The position numbers were made by a program, and so were the translations under genes. Source: JAXHTH01 sp034211115 (GTDB lineage Bacteria; Planctomycetota; Phycisphaerae; Phycisphaerales; SM1A02). From it: a stretch of DNA of 6,012 nucleotides. The stretch's first letter is position 1, and every line of letters begins with the position of its first letter. Under the pieces are notes generated by a model. That model was not told where the DNA came from. It was given only the letters and a program-made list of their open reading frames with translations, and made no database searches. The stretch is from contig JAXHTH010000287.1 of assembly GCA_034211115.1 (NCBI GenBank), positions 1 through 6,012 of the forward strand. Direction: 5' to 3'. Below, piece by piece: positions 1-5,111 of this stretch.

Positions 1-160
1 GCCGCCGGGTACTGCAGGTGATGTCGGCGTCGGTGGCGCTGGCGGGGCTTTCGGGGTGCCGCTGGCCGGCGGAGGAGATTGCCGCGCGGCCACCCGCGTC
101 CGGAACGGAAAACGCATCCGACAGCCTGCCGCATTCGGCGGTGTGGCCTACGATGTGTGA
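1..160 (+). pseudogene. Possible remnant of an ActB-like molybdopterin oxidoreductase N-terminus
   Basis: The frame starting at base 3 is open to the left edge and begins RRVLQVMSASVALAGLSGC, followed by RWPAEEI. It has twin arginines, a hydrophobic stretch and a lipobox-like L-S-G-C (Cys at bases 57-59). From memory, this pattern (RR-x-F-L-x-x-M-x-A-S-x-A-L-A-G-L-x-G-C-R-x-P-x-E-x-I-x-P) is how the ActB subunit of alternative complex III starts, the periplasmic Fe-S/molybdopterin-like quinol-oxidising module. In this frame third positions are nearly all G or C until about base 90, then the bias weakens and the protein no longer looks like the family. Frame 2 then reads AAFGGVAYDV and stops at 158-160, which could be the family's next conserved segment after a frameshift. 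So I see a short family-like start, possible frameshift and stop. It could instead be an unrelated Tat lipoprotein fragment or chance. The assignment rests on memory of the family, without alignment. Confidence 0.33.
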
Positions 161-268
161 TTCCGACGAGCGGCTCCTGATTCGCCGCCTCGTTCGGCCG
201 TTTTCGTTCACGCCTCTCCCGCCTCGATCCCGTCGGCGGGGTTCCCGATTGAAGAAAGCGACGCAACC

Positions 269-1813
269 ATGACTGATCAAGCGACCCTGAACGCAACGGA
301 GACGAAGGCCGGCGAGATCCTCTCCAGGCTCGGCCTCGATCGGCATCCCCGGGTGGCCCCGCCTTCGGAAGCGAAGGACGGCTGGGCCGTCACGGAGAAC
401 CCCACCACGGGCGAGCCCATCGCGGCGATCAAACAGGCCACGGCCGACGAGTACGAGGCGGCGATGCAGCGCGCCCAGGATCGCTTCAATGAGTGGCGCA
501 TGATCCCCGCCCCCAAGCGCGGCGAGATCGTCCGACAGATCGGCCTGGAGCTCCGCGAGTACCAGCAGCCGCTGGGCGAACTCGTCTCGCTGGAGATGGG
601 CAAGATCCGCGCGGAGGGGATGGGGGAGGTCCAGGAGGCCATCGACATCGCCGACTTCGCCGTCGGCCTCTCCCGTCAGCTCTACGGCCTGTCCATGCAC
701 TCGGAACGTCCCGGCCACCGGATGTACGAGCAATGGCATCCGCTGGGGACGATCGGGATCATCACGGCGTTCAACTTCCCCGTCGCGGTGTGGGCGTGGA
801 ACGCGATGATCGCCGCCGTCTGCGGCGACACCATGATCTGGAAGCCCTCGCGCTCCACCCCGCTCACCTCTATCGCCACCCACGAGATCTGCAACCGCAT
901 CATCTCCGAGCACGGGCACGACGGCGTGTTCGAGCTGGTCATCGGCCGCGGCTCGGTCATCGGCGAACTGATGAACAACGATCGAAGGATGCCGCTCATC
1001 TCCGCGACCGGGTCCTGCGCGATGGGCAAGCGGATCGCCGAGGCGGTGGGCAAGCGGCTGGGCAACACCATCCTCGAGCTGGGCGGGAACAACGCGATCA
1101 TCGCCACCGAGGGGTGCGATCTCGATCTGCTCCTGCCCGCGGTGGTGTTCGGCGCGGTGGGCACGACGGGCCAGCGCTGCACCTCCACGCGACGCCTGTT
1201 CCTGCACGAGTCGATCCACGATGAAGTCGTCAAGCGTCTGCTCGGGGCCTACAAGGGCATCATGGAGCGCATCGGCGACCCGCTCGATGAAAACACGCTC
1301 ATGGGGCCGATGGTCCACGCCGACGCCGTGCAGGACATGATGAAGGCCCTGGACACCATCAAGCAGCAGGGCGGGAAGGTCATCTTCGGCGGCAACACCA
1401 TCGACCGACCCGGCTACTTCGTCGAGCCGACGATCGTCGAGGCCGATCACTCGCTGCCCATGATCCAGGACGAGACGTTCGCCCCGATCCTGTATGTGCT
1501 GAAATACAAGACGCTGGACGAGGCAATCGGGAATCACAACGACGTCGTGCAGGGCCTGTCCAGCGCGATCTTCACGAACAACTTCCGACACGCCGAGACG
1601 TTCCTCAGCCATCGCGGCAGTGACTGCGGGATCGCCAACGTCAACATCGGCACCTCCGGCGCTGAGATCGGCGGGGCGTTCGGCGGCGAGAAGGAGACCG
1701 GCGGCGGGCGCGAGAGCGGATCCGATTCCTGGAAGGCCTACATGCGACGCCAGACCTGCACCCTCAACTGGTCCGCCGACCTGCCCCTCGCTCAGGGGAT
1801 CAAGTTCGGGTAA
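269..1813 (+). CDS. ALDH7-family NAD(P)-dependent aldehyde dehydrogenase (alpha-aminoadipic semialdehyde dehydrogenase type)
   Basis: This complete 514-residue cytosolic enzyme has the usual length of the aldehyde dehydrogenase superfamily. It oxidises an aldehyde to the acid with NAD(P)+. Visible motifs, in order, are AFNFP with the oxyanion-hole Asn169, WKPS with the cofactor-binding Lys192, LELGG with general base Glu270, GQRC with catalytic Cys304, and ETFAP with Glu402. The ELGGNNAII block and GQRCTSTRRLFLHESIHDEV are characteristic of the ALDH7 (antiquitin) group. Members of that group oxidise alpha-aminoadipic semialdehyde / piperideine-6-carboxylate in lysine breakdown or betaine aldehyde in osmoprotection. 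The substrate here is therefore inferred, and no lysine-pathway gene is adjacent to support it. The start at 269 is preceded by only a weak purine-rich site (gaagaaag, 251-258). The ATG overlaps the stop of an upstream reading frame as ATGA. A hairpin with a T-rich tail ends the unit downstream. All key residues are present, so it should be active. Confidence 0.95.
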   Translation: MTDQATLNATETKAGEILSRLGLDRHPRVAPPSEAKDGWAVTENPTTGEPIAAIKQATADEYEAAMQRAQDRFNEWRMIPAPKRGEIVRQIGLELREYQQPLGELVSLEMGKIRAEGMGEVQEAIDIADFAVGLSRQLYGLSMHSERPGHRMYEQWHPLGTIGIITAFNFPVAVWAWNAMIAAVCGDTMIWKPSRSTPLTSIATHEICNRIISEHGHDGVFELVIGRGSVIGELMNNDRRMPLISATGSCAMGKRIAEAVGKRLGNTILELGGNNAIIATEGCDLDLLLPAVVFGAVGTTGQRCTSTRRLFLHESIHDEVVKRLLGAYKGIMERIGDPLDENTLMGPMVHADAVQDMMKALDTIKQQGGKVIFGGNTIDRPGYFVEPTIVEADHSLPMIQDETFAPILYVLKYKTLDEAIGNHNDVVQGLSSAIFTNNFRHAETFLSHRGSDCGIANVNIGTSGAEIGGAFGGEKETGGGRESGSDSWKAYMRRQTCTLNWSADLPLAQGIKFG

Positions 1814-1848
1814 ACGTCGAAACATCGAAACGTCGAAACGTCAAAACG
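1812..1848. repeat. 8-bp tandem repeat, about 4.6 copies (aaacgtcg)
   Basis: Units are aaacgtcg (1812-1819), aaacatcg (1820-1827), aaacgtcg (1828-1835), aaacgtca (1836-1843) and a partial aaacg (1844-1848). The array begins inside the TAA stop codon of the aldehyde dehydrogenase gene and ends about 10 bp before its terminator hairpin. It is AT-richer than its surroundings and non-coding. It may be a replication-slippage array, and no function is visible. Confidence 0.9.
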
Positions 1849-1857
1849 GGGAATGTC

Positions 1858-1896
1858 ACGGGCCTGCCGCGGTGTGCGGCGGGCCTGTTTCTTCTC
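1858..1896 (+). terminator. Rho-independent terminator of the aldehyde dehydrogenase gene
   Basis: Bases 1858-1870 pair with 1876-1888 (13 bp, two G-U wobbles, 5-nt loop ggtgt). The stem is followed by the T-rich run tgtttcttctc. It sits 45 bases after the aldehyde dehydrogenase stop. It also argues against the longer reading of the next gene starting at 1853, whose first codons would be this hairpin. Confidence 0.75.
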
Positions 1897-1924
1897 GCGG
1901 GCGCCGGGAGCGCCGCACGGGCGA

Positions 1925-1930
1925 TATGAT
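1925..1930 (+). promoter_or_regulatory. Candidate -10 element TATGAT for the NUDIX gene
   Basis: TATGAT matches the TATAAT consensus at five of six positions. It lies between the preceding terminator and the ATG at 1937. No convincing -35 hexamer is present 16-18 bp upstream. If used, transcription would begin at or very near the ATG, giving a leaderless or almost leaderless message. The call rests on the hexamer and its location alone. Confidence 0.35.
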
Positions 1931-1936
1931 GCGAGG

Positions 1937-2638
1937 ATGCCGATGCGCGGCGGTGCTCCATCCCGTCTGATTCGTCTTCGCCGGCCGGTGACGCTGTCGG
2001 TGCTGGAGGAGCCCTTCGTGCCGGAGGGCGGGGTGCGGATGCTCGATGAGATCGACCGGCGATGGGCCAACCTCTGCCTGCGCAACCCGCGCTACTTCGA
2101 CGGGCGCCTGTTTCACGTGCTCGGCGTCTCGCGGAACGGTTATGGAGGAGCCGTGCTCCACGTGGCCGAGTGCGCCTATCGCTTCTACGCCGTGCAGGAT
2201 GATGGTTTCGATCTCGGCGTGAGGCCGCTGGGCGTGCGCGGCATCACGGTCCGCGAAGGGAAGGTGCTGATGGGTCGGCGATCAGGGGAGGTCGCCTCCC
2301 ATCCGGGGCGATGGGAATTCGCGCCGGGCGGGGTGGTCGATGTCGATCGCCCGCCGGTCGACACGATCCTCGCCGAACTCGCCGAGGAAACGGGTCTGCG
2401 CGCCGCCCGGGAGCCGGTCTCCATTGCGGTCCTGCATGACGGCGTGCTGCGCAGTTGGGAGATCGTGTGCCGGATCGAACCCGCCGCGGCGCATCCGGAT
2501 CGCGCGCCGACCACGGATGAGTACGCCGAGCTTCGCTGGTGCGATGTGGCGGCGCTGCCGGATGATCTGACCTCGACCGCAGAGCGGATGATCGACCTGG
2601 CGCGCGAGGTGAAGGCCGCATGGCGCGGCGACGGCTGA
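1937..2638 (+). CDS. NUDIX hydrolase with N-terminal extension
   Basis: The 233-residue soluble protein has a NUDIX domain from about residue 95. NUDIX enzymes hydrolyse nucleoside diphosphates linked to another group, using divalent metal bound by the NUDIX-box glutamates. The box runs from Gly132 to Leu154 and ends AELAEETGL, keeping metal ligands Glu147, Glu150 and Glu151. It departs from the G-x5-E-x7-R-E-U-x-E-E-x-G-U consensus at two places: Arg138 replaces the first Glu and Ala146 the Arg. The lead-in (RPLGVRGITV, then GRWEFAPGG) is typical. Residues 1-94 form an extension containing DRRWANLCLRNPRYFDG and RFYAV, a layout seen in larger NUDIX proteins, but I cannot name the substrate. 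The start is uncertain. ATG 1853 would be 28 codons longer but runs through a terminator hairpin. ATG 2039 has a GGAGG 11 nt upstream but would remove conserved-looking sequence. The gene converges on the peroxiredoxin gene. Confidence 0.85.
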   Translation: MPMRGGAPSRLIRLRRPVTLSVLEEPFVPEGGVRMLDEIDRRWANLCLRNPRYFDGRLFHVLGVSRNGYGGAVLHVAECAYRFYAVQDDGFDLGVRPLGVRGITVREGKVLMGRRSGEVASHPGRWEFAPGGVVDVDRPPVDTILAELAEETGLRAAREPVSIAVLHDGVLRSWEIVCRIEPAAAHPDRAPTTDEYAELRWCDVAALPDDLTSTAERMIDLAREVKAAWRGDG

Positions 2639-2700
2639 GGCGCGACGTCCGCATCATCACAGGCCGCGCGCCTCGGTGATTCGGGCCGGCGGGCCGGGTG

Positions 2701-2732
2701 TGCCGCGGCCCATCCCGCAGTCGCCGCGGGCA
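2701..2732 (+). terminator. Hairpin after the NUDIX gene, possible terminator
   Basis: TGCCGCGGC (2701-2709) pairs with GCCGCGGGCA (2723-2732) with a single-base bulge and a 13-nt loop. It lies 62 bases past the NUDIX stop. There is no T-tract, so it may instead stabilise the 3' end or have no role. Confidence 0.3.
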
Positions 2733-2751
2733 CGGCAGCGATCAGTGAAAG

Positions 2752-2784
2752 CACGGGTCGGCTTCTCGGGGAAGGCGACCCGTG
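2752..2784. terminator. Strong hairpin between convergent genes, possible bidirectional terminator
   Basis: CACGGGTCG (2752-2760) and CGACCCGTG (2776-2784) form a perfect 9-bp stem. Inside it, after one G-G mismatch, a further CTTC/GAAG stem can form. It lies 35 bases past the peroxiredoxin stop on the minus strand, where it is followed by GCTTTCAC. That tail is only mildly T-rich, so termination is likely but not certain. Confidence 0.5.
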
Positions 2785-2819
2785 GCCCCGTCCGGAGGTG
2801 TTCGAAGGCGAGGCGTCGC

Positions 2820-3413
2820 TTATTCGCCGGCGTGGGAGGCGAGATACTCGGCCACGCCCTCCGCGGTCGGCTTCATCGCCTCTTCGCCCGGCTTCCAGTT
2901 CGCCGGGCACACCTCGCCGTGCTTCTCGTGGAACTGAAGCGCATCGAGCACCCGCAGCGCTTCGTCGACCGACCGCCCCAGCGAGAGGTCGTTGACCACC
3001 GCGTGGCGGATGATGCCGTCGCGGTCGATGAGGAACAGTCCGCGGAGGGCGACGGATTCGTTGTGCAGCACGCCGTAGTCGCGGGCGATCTGCTTGTCCA
3101 AACCCGCCACGAGCGGGAAGCGGACGTTGCCGATCCCGCCCGTCTCGACGGGCGTGTTCTTCCACGCCAGGTGGGTGAACTGCGAATCGATCGAAGCGCC
3201 GATGATCTGGCAGTTGCGCTCCTGGAACTTCGACAGCTCCCGGTCGAAGGCGATGATCTCCGACGGGCAGACGAAGGTGAAGTCGAGGGGATAGAAAAAG
3301 AGGATGACGTACCGGCCGCGGTAGGCGGAGAGCTTCAGCTCCTGGAACGTATTGTCGGGCATGACGGCCGTGGCGGTGAAATCGGGTGCGTCCATCGTCA
3401 CCTGGGCGGACAT
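2820..3413 (-). CDS. Typical 2-Cys peroxiredoxin (AhpC/Prx1 family)
   Basis: The 197-residue cytosolic thiol peroxidase has the usual family length and reduces H2O2, organic peroxides or peroxynitrite. The active site P-x3-T-x2-C is Pro42, Thr46 and peroxidatic Cys49 in FYPLDFTFVCPSE. Resolving Cys169 lies in GEVCPANW, the VCP context expected for the typical 2-Cys (Prx1) class, which works as a homodimer with an intersubunit disulfide. The conserved Arg is in ALRGLFLID. A GGIG loop motif is present, and the C-terminal helix has EYL where sensitive eukaryotic enzymes have YF. The frame is open to an ATG at 3473, but the start at 3413 is chosen because AGGAG sits 9 nt upstream and MSAQVTMDAPDF is a normal start for the family. 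No reductase gene (ahpF, trx) is adjacent. The reductant is probably thioredoxin, by family knowledge. Confidence 0.96.
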   Translation of the reverse strand: MSAQVTMDAPDFTATAVMPDNTFQELKLSAYRGRYVILFFYPLDFTFVCPSEIIAFDRELSKFQERNCQIIGASIDSQFTHLAWKNTPVETGGIGNVRFPLVAGLDKQIARDYGVLHNESVALRGLFLIDRDGIIRHAVVNDLSLGRSVDEALRVLDALQFHEKHGEVCPANWKPGEEAMKPTAEGVAEYLASHAGE

Positions 3414-3422
3414 ATCGCGGAT

Positions 3423-3427
3423 CTCCT
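3423..3427 (-). promoter_or_regulatory. Shine-Dalgarno site of the peroxiredoxin gene
   Basis: AGGAG on the minus strand, 9 nt before the ATG at 3413. It decides between this start and the in-frame ATG 20 codons upstream, which has no such site. Confidence 0.75.
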
Positions 3428-3511
3428 GGGCAAGCGTGGTCGTTGATCGGGTCTCCCGCGTCGGGGGGAGCAATCCTTTCCGCGCGCCGCGGACCGGTCA
3501 AGCGGCACCCG

Positions 3512-3553
3512 GCCCCCGGCTCGAGGCCCCCGGCTCGAGGCCCCCGGCTCGAG
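3512..3553. repeat. 14-bp tandem repeat, three perfect copies
   Basis: The unit gcccccggctcgag occurs at 3512-3525, 3526-3539 and 3540-3553, then decays into accccggaaggggg. Each unit carries the palindrome CTCGAG. It lies about 100 bp upstream of the peroxiredoxin start, in the intergenic region shared with the divergent gene. The perfect identity of the copies suggests a recent slippage array. Confidence 0.95.
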
Positions 3554-3585
3554 ACCCCGGAAGGGGGCGCGTTCCGGATCGACGT

Positions 3586-3599
3586 TGAACGTACGTTCA
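3586..3599. promoter_or_regulatory. Perfect 14-bp palindrome, candidate operator
   Basis: TGAACGTACGTTCA is its own reverse complement over all 14 bases. It sits 78 bp upstream of the secretin-like gene's ATG and 172 bp upstream of the peroxiredoxin ATG on the other strand. Dyads of this size and form are typical of sites for dimeric helix-turn-helix repressors such as TetR-family proteins. No regulator gene is in the window. Its left half overlaps TTGAAC, a passable -35 hexamer, but no good -10 follows at the right distance. Confidence 0.45.
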
Positions 3600-3619
3600 T
3601 GCATCGTCGCCGGCTTCGC

Positions 3620-3645
3620 GCGGTAGGAATGAAGCGCCCTACCGC
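3620..3645 (+). promoter_or_regulatory. Hairpin in the leader of the secretin-like gene
   Basis: GCGGTAGG (3620-3627) pairs perfectly with CCTACCGC (3638-3645) around a 10-nt loop. It lies 32 bases before the ATG at 3678, upstream of the GAGG site. It could be an RNA leader structure, a second DNA-binding dyad or a copy of a dispersed intergenic repeat. The window does not distinguish these. Confidence 0.4.
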
Positions 3646-3665
3646 CGGGGCGGGTGAACACCATC

Positions 3666-3669
3666 GAGG
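3666..3669 (+). promoter_or_regulatory. Shine-Dalgarno site of the secretin-like gene
   Basis: GAGG, 8 nt before the ATG at 3678. It favours this ATG over the in-frame GTG at 3654, which would add eight residues in front of the signal peptide. Confidence 0.55.
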
Positions 3670-3677
3670 TCCCCGAA

Positions 3678-5039
3678 ATGTTGAATGTCAGAAGCATTTG
3701 TCGGTTCGGTTTCGGCGCTGTCGTCCTCCTCGCCGCCGTGTCCGGCGCGCCGGCTCAGTCCGGGGAGCGTGCGCCCACGGATGCCGGGGGCCTCGGACGT
3801 TCCGGGGGCGTCGAACGTTCCGGGGGCCTGGAGCGCGCGCTGGCGCTGCTGGAGAGGATGGATGAGATCACGCTCTCCGTCGAGTATCAGGACGAACGCG
3901 TCGTCAATGTCATCGGGAATCTCAACGCCGTCTCGCCGATCCCCATCGCCGCCGACTGGGACGCCCTGGCCGGGATGGGGCTCGACGAGCGCGACCGGGT
4001 CACGCTGCGGCTTCAGCGGGCGGATCTGTCGACGGTGCTCGCGGCCCTTGCCTTCCAGCTTGGCGATGAGTTCGGCCGGCCGACGATCGAGATTCACGCC
4101 GGCCGCATCGTGCTGACCACCCTTGGGGCGACGGTGGAGATGAGCCTCACCGATGTCTACGACGTGCGCGACCTGCTCCGCGATTCGGCCGTGCTCGAGG
4201 AACTGCGGCGCCGGCGCCCGGCACCGGCGGGCGCCGAGCCGATCCCGGACGATGATGATGATGATGATGATGCGTCAGCGGTCGGCGCGAAGACCGGCGC
4301 CGCCGCGGGGAACGATGAGGACCTCGATGCGGACGCGGAAGAGGATGAGACTCCCGACGATGAGAAGGCGCCCGAAGCGAGCGGGCCCTTCGAGCTGCCC
4401 TTGCCGGACTTCGAGGAGATGTCGGAGGCGATGCCCGCCCGGCCGCTCACGCCCGGCGAGGAGCTGCTTTCCCTGATCGCCGAGCACGTGGATCCGGAGG
4501 CGTGGATCGAGTACGGCGGGAGCCGGGCCCGCATCAGCGAGCGCGACGGCGTGCTGTTCGTCACCGCGCCACCCACCACGCATCGCAAGTTCCGAGATGC
4601 GCTGCGTCGGCTGCGGAGAACGACTCCCTCGGCGGTGCTGATCGAGGCGGCCATCGTCGACCTGCCGTGCGAGACGTTCGCCCGCCTGAACCGGCGCTAC
4701 GACGCGGCGGGCCGCGCGCTGGGGCGCGCGCTCCTCGCCGCCGATGAGGCGGCGCCGCTGTGGCAGGCGATGTCGGCGGTCGCGCTGGGCGATACCCTCG
4801 TGGCCGAGTCCGAGCGGGCCGGCGTCGCCGTGAGCCTGCACCTGAGCCCGCGCTTCGATCCGGAGACGGGCATCCTGCGCCTGGAGATCGACGTCGAGTC
4901 GACGGAAGGAGAGGATCGTCGGTCGGTCGCGACCACGGCGACGATCCCCTTCCGGCAGGGCGGGGCCACGATCGAGCTGCCCGCGGCGACGGCGGGCGAA
5001 TCCGTCCGCCTGCTCGTGCTGATCCCGCGGCGGAGGTGA
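3678..5039 (+). CDS. Secreted protein with STN-like and secretin-like domains, no channel domain
   Basis: The 453-residue exported protein has a signal peptide: basic n-region (Arg5, Arg9), hydrophobic core about residues 11-22, and probable signal peptidase I cleavage after Ala-Pro-Ala at 24-26. Residues 35-53 are a short Gly/Arg repeat. Residues 65-165 (LSVEYQDERVVNVIGNLNAV, then VTLRLQRADLSTVLAAL) have the pattern of STN/secretin N-terminal domains. A very acidic linker follows (Asp191-198, then 213-230). Residues 256-315 (EELLSLIAEHVDPEAW, then GVLFVTAPPTTHRKFRDALRRL) resemble the second short domain of secretin-like proteins common in planctomycetes. Residues 316-450 (SAVLIEAAIVDLP, then VSLHLSPRFD and ATIPFRQGGATIEL) resemble the entry to a secretin core, but the protein ends before a beta-barrel. 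A periplasmic accessory or scaffold role is an inference. Cys8 precedes the hydrophobic core and is not a lipobox. Confidence 0.82.
   Translation: MLNVRSICRFGFGAVVLLAAVSGAPAQSGERAPTDAGGLGRSGGVERSGGLERALALLERMDEITLSVEYQDERVVNVIGNLNAVSPIPIAADWDALAGMGLDERDRVTLRLQRADLSTVLAALAFQLGDEFGRPTIEIHAGRIVLTTLGATVEMSLTDVYDVRDLLRDSAVLEELRRRRPAPAGAEPIPDDDDDDDDASAVGAKTGAAAGNDEDLDADAEEDETPDDEKAPEASGPFELPLPDFEEMSEAMPARPLTPGEELLSLIAEHVDPEAWIEYGGSRARISERDGVLFVTAPPTTHRKFRDALRRLRRTTPSAVLIEAAIVDLPCETFARLNRRYDAAGRALGRALLAADEAAPLWQAMSAVALGDTLVAESERAGVAVSLHLSPRFDPETGILRLEIDVESTEGEDRRSVATTATIPFRQGGATIELPAATAGESVRLLVLIPRRR
3786..3835 (+). repeat. In-frame 18-bp repeat, about 2.8 copies
   Basis: Units gggggcctcggacgttcc (3786-3803), gggggcgtcgaacgttcc (3804-3821) and a partial gggggcctggagcg (3822-3835) encode GGLGRS, GGVERS and GGLER just after the signal peptide. 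The second unit contains the palindrome GAACGTTC, related to the larger dyad upstream. It is probably a flexible, non-conserved spacer. Confidence 0.85.
4251..4271 (+). repeat. GAT trinucleotide microsatellite (7 copies)
   Basis: Seven GAT codons directly follow a GAC and give a run of eight Asp residues (191-198) in the acidic linker of the secretin-like protein. Slippage would change the Asp count without breaking the frame. Confidence 0.95.
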
Positions 5040-5051
5040 CGCCGGGATGCG

Positions 5052-5086
5052 CAAAGAAACGGCCCGCCGCGCGGGGCGGCGGGCCG
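5052..5086 (-). terminator. Intrinsic terminator between convergent genes
   Basis: CGGCCCGCCGC (5060-5070) and GCGGCGGGCCG (5076-5086) form a perfect 11-bp GC stem with a 5-nt loop. On the minus strand it is followed by TTTCTTT, so it should end the small basic-protein gene, whose stop is 25 bases before it. On the plus strand it lies 20 bases after the secretin-like gene's stop but has no T-tract, so termination there is weaker. Confidence 0.8.
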
Positions 5087-5111
5087 CGGAAGATCTTCGA
5101 TCAGGCCGCAG

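Noticed and set aside
493..1224. Plus-strand frame of 243 codons inside the aldehyde dehydrogenase gene
   Set aside because: It overlaps the conserved catalytic region of the enzyme in another frame and encodes His/Arg-rich sequence typical of shifted GC-rich codons.
682..1233. Minus-strand frame of 183 codons inside the aldehyde dehydrogenase gene
   Set aside because: It is antisense to conserved coding sequence, with no start signal or family resemblance.
1812..1848. CRISPR-like array
   Set aside because: The units are only 8 bp and directly adjacent, with no spacers. It is a simple tandem repeat.
1853..1936. 28-codon N-terminal extension of the NUDIX protein
   Set aside because: These bases contain the terminator hairpin of the preceding gene and the candidate -10 element, and the translated residues (Arg/Cys-rich) do not look like protein sequence.
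2676..3446. Plus-strand frame of 256 codons opposite the peroxiredoxin gene
   Set aside because: It is fully antisense to a clearly functional peroxiredoxin and shows no recognisable motif. It is a codon-bias shadow.
2185..3600. Long minus-strand frame of 471 codons
   Set aside because: It runs antisense to the NUDIX gene and then out of frame through the peroxiredoxin gene. Its product is Arg/Pro-rich low-complexity sequence with no family features, as expected for a shadow frame in GC-rich DNA.
5089..5098. Palindrome GAAGATCTTC beside the terminator
   Set aside because: A 10-bp dyad in the short space between two convergent genes, with no promoter nearby. Probably chance or part of the transcript-end structure.
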